Source: an uncultured Gammaproteobacteria bacterium
GTDB lineage: Bacteria > Pseudomonadota > Gammaproteobacteria > Pseudomonadales > Pseudohongiellaceae
DNA: 64,000 nt
NCBI GenBank assembly: GCA_937898685.1
Contig: CALEJT010000071.1
Location: forward strand, 1 to 64,000
Direction of reading: 5' to 3'
This document shows, in pieces, positions 30,135 to 39,692 of the stretch. The notes beneath the pieces are model-generated. The model had not been told where the DNA came from. It made no database searches and worked only from the letters and a program-made list of their open reading frames with translations. The translations under genes were made by a program, and so were the position numbers. Positions within the stretch are counted from its first letter, which is position 1. Every line of letters starts with the position of its first letter.

Positions 30135-31319
30135 ATGCATAGGCAATCTCTCACCATCCTGGGCGCCACCGGTTCCATCGGCGTCAATACGCTGCGTGTG
30201 GTAGCCGAACACCGCGAACGCTACGAGGTCTTCGCGCTCACTGCCCAGAACAAGGACGCGTTGCTCCTCGAGCAATGTCGCCAGTTCCAGCCTCGCTATG
30301 CGGTATTGCTGGACGAGCAGGCGGCGGCGCGTTTGCGCACCGCGGTTGCGGCAGAAGGTCTCAAGACGGAAGTACTCAGCGGTACCGATGCGCTCGTTCA
30401 GGTGGCAAGCGCAGCCGAAGTCGATACCGTCATGGCCGCCATCGTGGGTGGCGCAGGATTGCTGCCGACCTTTGCCGCCGCCAAGGCCGGCAAGAAGGTG
30501 CTCCTGGCCAACAAAGAAGCACTGGTGATGGCAGGGAGCATCTTCACGCAGGCGGCGCGCGCGAGCGGGGCAGTGGTGCTGCCGATCGACAGCGAGCACA
30601 ACGCCATCTTTCAATGCCTGCCCATCGATGAAAACGGCCGTTTCGCACAGCGTCCCGGCTGCGGTTTCACCAAGCTGATCCTCACGGCGTCAGGCGGTCC
30701 TTTCCGCAACCGCGCCAGGGAGGAGCTGGAACACATCACGCCCGATGAAGCCTGCGCGCATCCCAACTGGGCGATGGGGCGCAAGATCTCGGTGGATTCG
30801 GCCACCTTGGTCAACAAGGGGCTCGAGTTGATCGAGGCCTGTCATCTGTTCGAAGTACCGGCCGCGAAAATCGACGTCGTGATCCATCCACAAAGCATCG
30901 TGCATTCGATGGTGTGCTATGAGGATGGTTCGACGCTGGCTCAGCTGGGCAATCCCGACATGCGCACACCGATTGCCTACGCCTTGGCCTGGCCGGAACG
31001 GATGAGTTCCGGAGTGGCGGCACTCGATCTCACGCAGACGGCCAAGCTCGAGTTCCAAGCGCCTGATTTGGAACGTTTTCCTGGGCTCAGGCTCGGCCGT
31101 GAAGCGGCCGAGGAGGGCGGTGTGGCGCCTTTGGTCTACAACGCTGCCAACGAAATCGCGGTTGCTGCGTTCCTGTCCGGGCGGGTCGGCTTTCTGAGAA
31201 TACCTGCTATCATTGCCCGCGTTTTGGACCAAGCCACGCTGCCAGTGCCGACATCGCTAGAAGATGTCCTGCACTGCGACACGGAGGCCCGTGCGCTGGC
31301 AGAGCGCTGTCTGCCGTGA
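30135..31319 (+). CDS. dxr: 1-deoxy-D-xylulose 5-phosphate reductoisomerase
   Basis: The 394-residue NADPH enzyme converts DXP to MEP, the committed step of the non-mevalonate pathway. It has the N-terminal NADPH motif LGATGSIGVNTLRV, the catalytic loop LPIDSEHNAIFQCL with metal-ligand Asp and Glu, TASGGPF, and the metal/substrate helix region around NPDMRTPIAYALAWPERM. Its length matches E. coli (398). It sits between cdsA and rseP in the standard order. Confidence 0.96.
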   Translation: MHRQSLTILGATGSIGVNTLRVVAEHRERYEVFALTAQNKDALLLEQCRQFQPRYAVLLDEQAAARLRTAVAAEGLKTEVLSGTDALVQVASAAEVDTVMAAIVGGAGLLPTFAAAKAGKKVLLANKEALVMAGSIFTQAARASGAVVLPIDSEHNAIFQCLPIDENGRFAQRPGCGFTKLILTASGGPFRNRAREELEHITPDEACAHPNWAMGRKISVDSATLVNKGLELIEACHLFEVPAAKIDVVIHPQSIVHSMVCYEDGSTLAQLGNPDMRTPIAYALAWPERMSSGVAALDLTQTAKLEFQAPDLERFPGLRLGREAAEEGGVAPLVYNAANEIAVAAFLSGRVGFLRIPAIIARVLDQATLPVPTSLEDVLHCDTEARALAERCLP

Positions 31320-31344
31320 TGCTGCATCAGGACTCAAGCAAGCC

Positions 31345-32772
31345 ATGTCAGTGATTCAGGACATACTCACCAGTGTGCTGGCCATGATGGTCACACTCGG
31401 CATCCTGGTGACCTTTCACGAATACGGCCACTATCGGGTCGCGCGCTGGTGCGGCGTGCGGGTCGAACGTTTTGCCGTGGGCTTCGGAAAGCCGATCTTC
31501 CGCTGGATGGGCAAGCCCCAGCCCGGCATTCCCGGTGACGACGGCCAACCGCATCGCACCGAATATGCCATCTGCTCACTGCCGCTCGGCGGCTATGTGC
31601 GCATGCTGGGCGAGCAGGACGAGGTAGGTCCCGAACTCGCTCCTTATTCTTTCACCCACAAGCCTCTCAGCCAGCGTGCCGCCATCGTCGCGGCAGGTCC
31701 CATTGCCAACTTTCTGCTCGCCGTCGTCCTTTACTGGCTGATGTTCATGGGCGGTGTCAGCGGCCTCGCGCCGGTCGTGGGTCGTGTGGAAGCGCCCAGC
31801 CTTGCAGCGCAGGCCGGTCTGCAGGCCGGAGACGAAATCCTCGCTGTCGACGGCGTGGAAACCACGACGTGGCAGAAGGTGCATGAGCGTCTGCTCGATC
31901 GACTCGGCGAAAGCGGCACCCTGCATCTGACCGTGCGTGCGTCGGATACGACGCTGGCGCGCGAACTCACCGTGCCGCTGAACCGCTGGCTGGCGGATGC
32001 CAAGGAGCCGAATCTCCTGGCCGAATTGGGCATCGTGCCGTTCAACCAGACCCTGGAGGCACGTCTGGATCAGGTTCTGCCCGAAGGCAGAGCCGCTGCG
32101 GCCGGCCTCGCCAGCGGCGACCTGATCATCAGCGCCAACGGCGTCGCCGTGGTCGATTGGAACCATTGGCTGGAATTGGTGCGCACCAGTCCGGAACAAG
32201 ATCTGCAATTGGTGGTCGAACGGGAAGGCATGGAAGTGGCGCTGACCCTGCGACCCGCCGTGCGCGTCGATGCGCAAGGACGTCCCGAGCTCGATGCCAA
32301 TGGCAACGAACAAGGTTATATCGGCGCCTCGGTGCGCATTCCGCCGCTGCCGGAATGGATGAATCGCAGCGTGAATTATTCGCCGCTGGCCGCGTTGCCC
32401 GAGGCGGTGCAGGAAACTTGGGACAACACGGTTTTCGTATTGGTATCGCTGAAGAAAATGCTGGTCGGGCTGATTTCGGTGAGCAACATCAGTGGCCCGC
32501 TCACGATCGCCCAGGTGGCCGGGGAAACCGCCAGCTACGGCCTCGAGTACTATCTCGGCTTTCTGGCGGTGCTGAGCATCAGCTTGGGTGTATTGAACTT
32601 GTTACCGATTCCCGTATTGGACGGTGGTCATCTGTTTTATTACGGCATCGAGGCTGTGATTCGCCGTCCGATCCCGCTCAAGGCACAGGAATGGGGCATG
32701 CAGGTGGGGGTTACCCTGATCGCATGCATCATGTTCCTGGCTCTCTATAACGACGTGAACCGTTTGCTTTAA
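31345..32772 (+). CDS. rseP: RIP metalloprotease RseP
   Basis: The 475-residue site-2 protease of the inner membrane cleaves anti-sigma factor RseA within the membrane during the envelope stress response and clears signal-peptide remnants. The zinc motif is His25-Glu26-Tyr-Gly-His29 (HEYGH), with the third ligand in LNLLPIPVLDGGHL near the C-terminus. Two PDZ domains lie between (about 125-215 and 220-305; AAQAGLQAGDEIL and AAAGLASGDLIIS). The start at 31345 gives the usual short N-terminus before the zinc helix. bamA follows after 14 nt, linking stress sensing to barrel assembly. Confidence 0.95.
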   Translation: MSVIQDILTSVLAMMVTLGILVTFHEYGHYRVARWCGVRVERFAVGFGKPIFRWMGKPQPGIPGDDGQPHRTEYAICSLPLGGYVRMLGEQDEVGPELAPYSFTHKPLSQRAAIVAAGPIANFLLAVVLYWLMFMGGVSGLAPVVGRVEAPSLAAQAGLQAGDEILAVDGVETTTWQKVHERLLDRLGESGTLHLTVRASDTTLARELTVPLNRWLADAKEPNLLAELGIVPFNQTLEARLDQVLPEGRAAAAGLASGDLIISANGVAVVDWNHWLELVRTSPEQDLQLVVEREGMEVALTLRPAVRVDAQGRPELDANGNEQGYIGASVRIPPLPEWMNRSVNYSPLAALPEAVQETWDNTVFVLVSLKKMLVGLISVSNISGPLTIAQVAGETASYGLEYYLGFLAVLSISLGVLNLLPIPVLDGGHLFYYGIEAVIRRPIPLKAQEWGMQVGVTLIACIMFLALYNDVNRLL

Positions 32773-32786
32773 GGCCTTCCTCCTAA

Positions 32787-35516
32787 ATGATTCAGAAGTT
32801 CGTCAAACGTACGCTGCCGCTGTGCATCGCCGCTGCACTCGAATTTTCCTCGACTTCGCTTTACGCCCAGGCGCAGCAGCCGTTCACGGTGGCAGACATT
32901 CGTCTCGAAGGTCTGCAGCGCGTGGCGGCGAGCAGTGTGTTCGGGCTTTTGAATGTGCGCGTGGGTGATCAGATCGATCAGGCCGACGTCAGCCGCATCA
33001 TCCGCGATGTCTTCGCCTCCGATTATTTCAGCGACATCGAGGTCCTCATCGAGGACAACGTGCTGATCATCCGGGTGACCGAACGTCCGACCATCTCGGC
33101 TATCAACCTGGAAGGCAACAAGCTCATCCCGACCCAGGCGCTCTTGGACAACATGAAGAACGCCGGCCTCGATACCGGCCAGGTATTCAAACCCTCGACC
33201 CTGGAAGGCATGCGTCTCGCGCTCGAGGAGCAGTACGTGGCGCAGGGCATGTACGGTGCCAGCGTGGAGCTGGACGTCGAAGAACAGGAACGTAACCGCG
33301 TAGCCCTCAACATCAAGATCAACGAAGGCGAGGCCGCCAAGATCGTTCACATCAACATCGTCGGCAACTCGGTGTTCAGCGACGAAGAACTGCTCGATCT
33401 CTTCGAACTGCGCACCACGCACTTCACCTCGTTCTTCCGCAAGGACGACCGCTACGCGCGTGAAAAGATCAACGGAGACCTCGAACGTCTGCGGTCCTAT
33501 TACATGGACCAGGGTTACATCAACTTCGATGTGACGTCGACGCAGGTGTCGGTGTCGCCCGACAAGGAACAGGTCTACATCACCATCAACATCAGTGAGG
33601 GTGACGTCTATACCGTCCGCAACGTGGAACTCGCCGGTGACCTGGTCGATTCCGAAGACCTGCTGCGTCTCGTGCTGCAGGTACAGGAAGGGCAGACCTT
33701 CTCGCAGCAACTCGTCACCTCGACTGCGGAGTTCATGACGCAGCTGCTCGGCAACCGCGGCTATTTCTTCGCGGAAGTCGAGGGCGTGCCTTCGATCAAC
33801 GAAGAGGACAAGACCGTCGACATCACCTTCTTCGTGGTGCCGGGCAATCGCACCTACGTGAACCGTATCAGCTTCGCCGGCAACACCAACACCGCCGATG
33901 AAGTATTGCGTCGCGAAATGCGTCAGATGGAAGGCGCGCCGGCGTCCAAGGCGGCACTGGAGCAATCCAAGGTGCGTATGGAGCGTCTGGGCTACTTCGC
34001 CAACGTCAACTACGAAACCACGCAGGTGCCGGGCACCAGCGACCAGATCAACGTCGACTTCACGGTGGAAGAGCAGCTCTCGGGCAGCATCGGCGGCTCG
34101 CTCGGTTACGGTCAGGTGCAGGGTCTGATCATCAGCGCCAACCTGCAGATGGCGAACTTCCTCGGTACCGGTAAGAGCGTGGGCGTGAACGCGAACACCA
34201 GCTCCTTCAGTACCAACTATGCGTTCAGTTATTTCGATCCCTATTACACGGTCGACGGTGTGAGCCGCGGTTACAGCGTGTCGTACACCAAGAACGACTA
34301 TGCCGAACTGGGGCTGGCGAGCTACAGCACCAACCAGCTCAATCTCAGTACCTCATACGGTTATCAGCTCAGCGAGAACCAGAGCCTGAGCTTCAACATC
34401 GGTTACAACAACACCAAGATCAAAACCAACGATTGGATCAACCCGGTCAAGGAAATTCGTACCAGCCCACGTCTGGTGCCTGGTGTCGACTACTACATCG
34501 TGCAGCCCGGACGGGACAGCTCCTACTACGATCCGGAAACCGGCAGGTTCTATCCGATCAGCGATCCCGTCATCGCGCCGATCAGTGAACTGCCGCCGAC
34601 GGCTTTCAACCAGGAGCTGGGCTTCCTCGATCGCGAAGGGGACAAGTTCAACAACTTCACCTTCAACATCACCTGGCTGGAATCCACGTTGAACCGCGGC
34701 ATCTTCCCGACCGCCGGCGGAGCACAGAGTCTCTCGCTGGAAATCACCGTGCCCGGTAGTGACCTCAACTACTGGCGTCTGCGCTACTACAAGGAACAAT
34801 ACTTCCCGCTGTTCGGGGAGTGGGTGATCCGCGGCCGTATGGATCTTGGTTATGGTGATGGCTACGGTGACACCGACCAGTTGCCGTTCTTCCAGAACTT
34901 CTATGCCGGTGGTCAGGGTTCGGTACGAGGTTTCGAACCCAACCGCCTGGGTCCGCGCAGTACCTTCGCCGAGAACTATCAATGGCAGGAAGGTTCCGTC
35001 TATCTGAAGGACGAGAACGGCAACATCGTGCTCGGTCCGGATGGATTTCCGCGTCTGGATCCGACTTCACCGAGCGCCTACATCCTGCGCCAGGCCGTGG
35101 ATGAAAACGGTGATCCGCTCTTCGACGAAACCGGTCTGCCGGTTTACGAGCAGGAGATCGCCCGCAGAAGCACCAGTGGCGGTTATCGTCCGGCGCCGTT
35201 CGGCGGCAACATCCAGGCCACGGGTACCATCGAACTTCTGTTCCCCTTGCCGTTCATCGAAGATCGCAGCCGTGTACGTTCGTCCTTCTTCATTGACGCC
35301 GGTAACGTCTTCTCGAGCTATTGTTCGGCGGCACAGCGGGCCAACAGCAACTGTTCGGACTTCTCTTTCGACGAGTTGCGCTACTCGGCTGGCATCGGTA
35401 TCAGCTGGATGAGCGGGGCCTTTGGTATCATGACCTTCAGCTTGGCCAAAGCCTTCAATGCCAGTACCATAGACGAAACCGAAGTATTCCAGTTCAACCT
35501 GGGCAGTAACTTCTAG
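32787..35516 (+). CDS. bamA: outer-membrane protein assembly factor BamA
   Basis: The 909-residue Omp85 protein has a signal peptide (cleavage near AQA/QQPF, about 28), five POTRA domains (about 30-430) and a 16-strand barrel with the lid-loop motif VRGF at about 712-715. It folds and inserts barrel proteins with the Bam lipoproteins. It is about 100 residues longer than E. coli BamA (810). The excess lies mostly in two barrel loops: about 555-615 (Tyr/Pro/Asp-rich) and loop 6, about 716-806, which holds two related segments, KDENGNIVLGPDGFP and VDENGDPLFDETGLP. The C-terminal FNLGSNF is the usual beta-signal. Confidence 0.95.
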   Translation: MIQKFVKRTLPLCIAAALEFSSTSLYAQAQQPFTVADIRLEGLQRVAASSVFGLLNVRVGDQIDQADVSRIIRDVFASDYFSDIEVLIEDNVLIIRVTERPTISAINLEGNKLIPTQALLDNMKNAGLDTGQVFKPSTLEGMRLALEEQYVAQGMYGASVELDVEEQERNRVALNIKINEGEAAKIVHINIVGNSVFSDEELLDLFELRTTHFTSFFRKDDRYAREKINGDLERLRSYYMDQGYINFDVTSTQVSVSPDKEQVYITINISEGDVYTVRNVELAGDLVDSEDLLRLVLQVQEGQTFSQQLVTSTAEFMTQLLGNRGYFFAEVEGVPSINEEDKTVDITFFVVPGNRTYVNRISFAGNTNTADEVLRREMRQMEGAPASKAALEQSKVRMERLGYFANVNYETTQVPGTSDQINVDFTVEEQLSGSIGGSLGYGQVQGLIISANLQMANFLGTGKSVGVNANTSSFSTNYAFSYFDPYYTVDGVSRGYSVSYTKNDYAELGLASYSTNQLNLSTSYGYQLSENQSLSFNIGYNNTKIKTNDWINPVKEIRTSPRLVPGVDYYIVQPGRDSSYYDPETGRFYPISDPVIAPISELPPTAFNQELGFLDREGDKFNNFTFNITWLESTLNRGIFPTAGGAQSLSLEITVPGSDLNYWRLRYYKEQYFPLFGEWVIRGRMDLGYGDGYGDTDQLPFFQNFYAGGQGSVRGFEPNRLGPRSTFAENYQWQEGSVYLKDENGNIVLGPDGFPRLDPTSPSAYILRQAVDENGDPLFDETGLPVYEQEIARRSTSGGYRPAPFGGNIQATGTIELLFPLPFIEDRSRVRSSFFIDAGNVFSSYCSAAQRANSNCSDFSFDELRYSAGIGISWMSGAFGIMTFSLAKAFNASTIDETEVFQFNLGSNF

Positions 35517-35629
35517 GTCGAAACCACGTTCAAGCAAGGTTCAATATTCAGCACAGGGGAACACAGGAGCCACAAGAGGTTTCCACCCCTTTCAGTTGAA
35601 AACCCCACGCAACCCATTCGGAGAGATTC

Positions 35630-36187
35630 GTGAAAACCGTAATCGTGCACACTGTCGATCGTGTCGTTTCATCCAGTCGCGCCCTGGCCCTTGGACTGGC
35701 GGTCTTGTTGGTAGGCGGCATGAGTGATGTCGCCCTCGCGCAGGCCCCGCAGAAGGTCGCCGTGCTCGACATGGCTGCTGCGCTTTTCAACTCCGACAAA
35801 GCCAAACAGGTCGACGAGCAACTCAAGCAGGAAACTGCGGAAGACGAGCAGAAGATCCGCAGCCTCGCCGAACAGGGGCGCGGTCTGCAGGAAAAATTGC
35901 AGAAGGATGCCGCCGTTCTGAGCGATGCCGATCGTCGCAAGACCGAAGAGCAGTTGCAGGAAATCAACGTACAGTACCAGTTCCTCATCCAGAAGGTGCA
36001 GAACCTCCTGAACGAACGTCGCCAGCAGTTCCAGCAGACCTACGCTCCGAACCTGGTGCAAGCCATTCAGGAAGTGGTGGAAGAGGGCAACTATGACCTC
36101 GTTCTGCGTGCCGATGCCGTTCTGCATTTCTCGAACGCCTACGACATCACGGCTCGCGTCACTGAAAAATTGAATTCGCAGCGGTAA
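35630..36187 (+). CDS. skp: periplasmic chaperone OmpH/Skp
   Basis: The 185-residue protein has a long N-terminal signal peptide (about 1-37, cleavage near ALA/QAPQ) and the Skp body. That comprises a small beta head (QKVAVLDMAAALFNSDKAKQ) and the two long coiled-coil arms rich in Gln, Glu and Lys (about 60-150). Trimeric Skp carries unfolded outer-membrane proteins to the Bam complex. Translation starts at a GTG (35630) behind GGAGAG, giving a normal signal. The adjoining bamA and lpxD are its usual neighbours. Confidence 0.93.
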   Translation: MKTVIVHTVDRVVSSSRALALGLAVLLVGGMSDVALAQAPQKVAVLDMAAALFNSDKAKQVDEQLKQETAEDEQKIRSLAEQGRGLQEKLQKDAAVLSDADRRKTEEQLQEINVQYQFLIQKVQNLLNERRQQFQQTYAPNLVQAIQEVVEEGNYDLVLRADAVLHFSNAYDITARVTEKLNSQR

Positions 36188-36202
36188 GCATCGGACCCAC
36201 GC

Positions 36203-37252
36203 GTGACCGAGCGTCCGGTCTATACCCTCGAACAACTTGCGGCACGGCTGGAGCTCGAGTTTCGTGGCGACGCAAGATTGGTGCTTCGCGGGCTCGCCAG
36301 TCTGGACGAGGCGGGCCCCGATCAACTGAGCTTCTATAACAATCCCCGCTTCTTCGATTCACTGCGCCGCACCCGCGCCGGCGCGGTGATCCTCGATCCA
36401 GCACACGCAGCGGCGGCGCCCGGTGCCGTGTTGCTGACTTCCCAACCCTATCTCGCCTTTGCGCGTGCGAGCGCCTTGTTCGCACGCGCGCCGGCGCAGC
36501 ATCAGGGTGTGCATCCCAGTGCCATCGTCGATCCCAATGCCGAACTGGCGGGGGACGTGGCGGTGGGACCACACGTGGTCATCGGTGCAGGAACCGTGAT
36601 CGAAGCAGGAGTGAACATCGCACCGGGTTGCGTCATCGGACGCGACTGCCGTATCGGTGAAGGTTCACGGCTCAATCCCAATGTCACCGTGTATGACGAC
36701 GTCCACATCGGCAAACGAGCCTTGATTCATGCCAATGTGGTGTTGGGTGGTGATGGCTTCGGCTTTGCGCCCGATGGCAAGGCGCAGGTGAAGATTCATC
36801 AATTGGGTGGGGTGCGCATCGGCGACGACGTCGAAATCGGTGCTTCCACCACCGTCGATCGGGGCGCACTCGAACATACCGTCATCGGCAACGGTGTGAA
36901 GATCGACAATCAGGTGCAGATCGCGCACAACGTCCGCGTTGGTGACAACACCGTCATCTGCGGATGTAGCGCGATCGCCGGTAGCTCAAGCATCGGCAAA
37001 AACTGTATCATTGCCGGCGCTGTGGGCGTGATCAACCACGTACACATCTGCGACGGTGTCACCATCACTGCCATGTCACTGGTGAATCAGTCCATCGACA
37101 AGCCCGGCATCTATTCTTCGGGCACCGGGCTGATGGAAACCGGTCACTGGAAAAAAACCATCGTGCGTTTCAAGCAGTTGGATGCCATCTCGAAGCGTCT
37201 GGCGCAGCTGGAGCAGAATCTGTTCGGCTCGGACGACGACAGGGCTTCGTGA
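36203..37252 (+). CDS. lpxD: UDP-3-O-(3-hydroxyacyl)glucosamine N-acyltransferase
   Basis: The 349-residue lipid A enzyme adds the second 3-hydroxyacyl chain from acyl-ACP to UDP-glucosamine. An N-terminal uridine-binding domain (about 1-100) is followed by a left-handed beta-helix of hexapeptides (HPSAIVDPNAELAGDVAVGP onward), the catalytic His region VQIAHNVRVGDN (about 240-250) and a C-terminal helix (FKQLDAISKRLAQLEQNL). The start is GTG at 36203, 15 nt after the skp stop. It acts between LpxC (not in this window) and LpxH/LpxB. Confidence 0.95.
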   Translation: MTERPVYTLEQLAARLELEFRGDARLVLRGLASLDEAGPDQLSFYNNPRFFDSLRRTRAGAVILDPAHAAAAPGAVLLTSQPYLAFARASALFARAPAQHQGVHPSAIVDPNAELAGDVAVGPHVVIGAGTVIEAGVNIAPGCVIGRDCRIGEGSRLNPNVTVYDDVHIGKRALIHANVVLGGDGFGFAPDGKAQVKIHQLGGVRIGDDVEIGASTTVDRGALEHTVIGNGVKIDNQVQIAHNVRVGDNTVICGCSAIAGSSSIGKNCIIAGAVGVINHVHICDGVTITAMSLVNQSIDKPGIYSSGTGLMETGHWKKTIVRFKQLDAISKRLAQLEQNLFGSDDDRAS

Positions 37253-37297
37253 TCGTCTGCAATCGCTTGTACGACTCAATTACAGGCCAGCACTACT

Positions 37298-37735
37298 ATG
37301 ATGAATATCGGCGAGATCAAAGCCTATCTGCCGCAGCGCTATCCCTTCCTGATGATCGACAGAGTGGTGGAGATCGAGCTAGGTAAGCGGATCAAGGCTT
37401 ACAAGAACGTCAGCGTCAACGAAGAATTCTTCCAGGGTCATTTCCCCCACAAGCCGATCATGCCGGGCGTCCTCATCATCGAGGCCTTGGCGCAGGCGGC
37501 TGGCGTGCTCGGTTTCAAGAGCCAGGAAAAACTGCCACGTGACGGTTATCTCTATTACTTCGTGGGTGCGGACAACGTCCGCCTCAAACGTCCCGTAGTG
37601 CCGGGCGATCAATTGGTGCTGGAAGCGGAACTCGTCACCGTACGCCGCGGCATCTACAAGTTCGAATGCAAAGCCTCTGTCGACGGAGAGGTGGCTTGCG
37701 AGGCCACGATCCTCTGCGCGGAACGCAAAGAGTGA
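37298..37735 (+). CDS. fabZ: 3-hydroxyacyl-ACP dehydratase
   Basis: The 145-residue hot-dog-fold enzyme dehydrates 3-hydroxyacyl-ACP in fatty-acid elongation. The catalytic His48 lies in GHFPHKPIMPGVLIIEALAQ, with the catalytic Glu in the last part of that motif. Its length is normal for FabZ. It sits between lpxD and lpxA, which use the same 3-hydroxyacyl-ACP pool, so co-transcription balances phospholipid and lipid A synthesis. Confidence 0.96.
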   Translation: MMNIGEIKAYLPQRYPFLMIDRVVEIELGKRIKAYKNVSVNEEFFQGHFPHKPIMPGVLIIEALAQAAGVLGFKSQEKLPRDGYLYYFVGADNVRLKRPVVPGDQLVLEAELVTVRRGIYKFECKASVDGEVACEATILCAERKE

Positions 37736-37773
37736 ACTCCTTCGCAGCACATGCGCAGGCAAGGAATACCACA

Positions 37774-38547
37774 GTGAAAAGTGGCCACGACCCCATCATC
37801 GATCCGAAGGCACGCATCGGCAACAATGTGCGCATCGGACCTTGGACCATCATCGGTCCAGACGTGGAAATCGGTGACGACTGCGAAATCGCTTCGCACG
37901 TGGTCATCAAGGGACCGACCCGCATCGGCAAACGCAACCGTATATTCCAATTCTCGTCCGTGGGTGAAGATCCCTCGGACATGAAGTATCGCGGTGAAGC
38001 GAGTCTGCTCGAGATCGGTGACGACAATGTCATCCGTGAAGGCGTGACCATTCACCGCGGCACGGAAGTCGGTGGCGGCATCACGCGCGTCGGTTCACGC
38101 AATCTGTTCCTGCCGTATTCGCACATCGCGCATGACTGCATCATCGGCAACAACGTCATCTTCTCCAACAACGCTGCGGTCAGTGGCCACGTGACCGTCG
38201 GCGACTGGGCGATTCTGGGTGGCTTTGCCGGTGTCTATCAGTTCCTCACCATTGGCGCGCACAGCTTCATCGGTGCGCAAGCACACGTGAACATGGACGT
38301 GCCGGCCTACATGATGGTCAAGGGTACGCCGCCAGCGCCGAAGGGCATCAACATCGTGGGCCTCGAGCGCCGTGGTTTCAGTGCCGAAGCCATCCAAACG
38401 CTGCGCAAGGCCTACAAGATCCTCTATCGCTCCGGCAATACGCTGGAAGAAGCTCTGACGGAACTCGAGACCCTGGTCGAGGGTTGCAACGAGGTTCAAC
38501 TCTTGATCGATTCCGTGAGGGCCTCGACGAAGGGCATTCTGCGCTGA
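37774..38547 (+). CDS. lpxA: UDP-N-acetylglucosamine O-acyltransferase
   Basis: The 257-residue enzyme makes the first acylation of lipid A. It is a left-handed beta-helix of hexapeptides (DPKARIGNNVRIGPWTIIGP onward) with the catalytic His in SHIAHDCIIGNNV, followed by a helical C-terminal domain (RRGFSAEAIQTLRKAYKIL). I choose the GTG at 37774, which follows AAGGAA by 7 nt and gives the normal family length; a second GTG at 37732, overlapping the fabZ stop, would add 14 residues. It shares one base with lpxB (TGATG). Confidence 0.94.
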   Translation: MKSGHDPIIDPKARIGNNVRIGPWTIIGPDVEIGDDCEIASHVVIKGPTRIGKRNRIFQFSSVGEDPSDMKYRGEASLLEIGDDNVIREGVTIHRGTEVGGGITRVGSRNLFLPYSHIAHDCIIGNNVIFSNNAAVSGHVTVGDWAILGGFAGVYQFLTIGAHSFIGAQAHVNMDVPAYMMVKGTPPAPKGINIVGLERRGFSAEAIQTLRKAYKILYRSGNTLEEALTELETLVEGCNEVQLLIDSVRASTKGILR

Positions 38548-39692
38548 TGTCGCGCCCGCTCCGGATCGGCATCCTTGCCGGAGAAAGTTCCGGTGACATC
38601 CTGGGTGCCGGCTTGGTGCGAGCTCTGCGCGCACGTCATCCCGATCTCGAGCTCCACGGCATCGGCGGGCCGTTGCTTCAGGAACAGGGGCTCGAATCTC
38701 TCCATCCCATGGACCGCCTGTCCGTCATGGGGCTGGTGGAACCGCTCAAACGTCTGCCTGAACTGCTGCGCATTCGCCGCGATGCCAAAGCGCTGATGCT
38801 GCGCGAAAGGGTGGACGTGTTCATCGGCATCGATTCGCCGGATTTCAATCTCGGCCTAGAGGAAGATCTCAAGCGCGCGGGCATTCGCACCGTGCACTAC
38901 GTCAGTCCCTCCGTGTGGGCCTGGCGCCAGAAACGCATCCACACGATCGCGCGCGCCACCGACCTGGTATTGGCGCTCTTTCCGTTCGAAGCAGCCTTCT
39001 ACGACCAGCACGAAGTACCGGTGTGCTGCGTGGGGCATCCACTTGCCGACGAACTACCGCTCGATCCTGATCGCGCCGCCGCACGTGCTGCTCTCGGTTT
39101 CAGCGCCGATGCACCACTGTTGGCACTTTTGCCTGGCAGCAGGGGAGGCGAAGTGGCGCGACTCGCGCCCAGTTTCATTGCAGCGGCGCAGCAACTGCAG
39201 AAGGAAATCCCAGGATTGCAGGTGGCATTGCCCGCTGCCAATGTCGAGCGTGAAGCGCAGTTGCGTGCGCTGTTGCCGTCCGATACGACGATTCGTTTGT
39301 TGCAGGGACAGTCGCGCCTGTTGATGCAGGCGGCGGACTTCGCCTTGCTTGCCTCCGGCACGGCCACGCTGGAAGCGCTGTTGTGCAAGCTGCCGATGTT
39401 GGTCTGCTATCGCATGGCGCCCTTGTCCTATGCCTTGATTTCGCGTCTCCTGAAAGTGCCGTATTTTTCGCTGCCGAATCTGTTGGCACAGGAACTCCTG
39501 GTCGAAGAACTCGTGCAGGAGCAGGTGGTGCCGGAGCAATTGGTGCCGCGTTTGAAGGCCCTGCTCGAAGATAGGGAACGGCATGCGCGCGTGCAGGCGC
39601 GCTATCGCGAGATTCATCAAAGTTTGCGTCGCAATGCCAGCGAGCGCGCCGCGGAGGCGGTGCTGAAGTTGGTGCAAGGAGAGTCCCAATGA
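38547..39692 (+). CDS. lpxB: lipid-A-disaccharide synthase
   Basis: The 381-residue GT19 glycosyltransferase joins lipid X and UDP-2,3-diacylglucosamine to form the lipid A disaccharide. Family motifs are ILAGESSGDILGAGL at the N-terminus, YVSPSVWAWRQKRI in the middle, LLPGSRGGEVARL and ASGTATLEALLCKLPMLVCYR for the donor site. The ATG shares one base with the lpxA stop; longer frames would run inside lpxA. Length matches E. coli (382). rnhB overlaps its end (ATGA). Confidence 0.95.
   Translation: MSRPLRIGILAGESSGDILGAGLVRALRARHPDLELHGIGGPLLQEQGLESLHPMDRLSVMGLVEPLKRLPELLRIRRDAKALMLRERVDVFIGIDSPDFNLGLEEDLKRAGIRTVHYVSPSVWAWRQKRIHTIARATDLVLALFPFEAAFYDQHEVPVCCVGHPLADELPLDPDRAAARAALGFSADAPLLALLPGSRGGEVARLAPSFIAAAQQLQKEIPGLQVALPAANVEREAQLRALLPSDTTIRLLQGQSRLLMQAADFALLASGTATLEALLCKLPMLVCYRMAPLSYALISRLLKVPYFSLPNLLAQELLVEELVQEQVVPEQLVPRLKALLEDRERHARVQARYREIHQSLRRNASERAAEAVLKLVQGESQ

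Noticed and set aside
34480..35215. BamA loop insertions as a frameshift or inserted element
   Set aside because: The reading frame, codon use and barrel strands on both sides are continuous, so these are genuine loop expansions.
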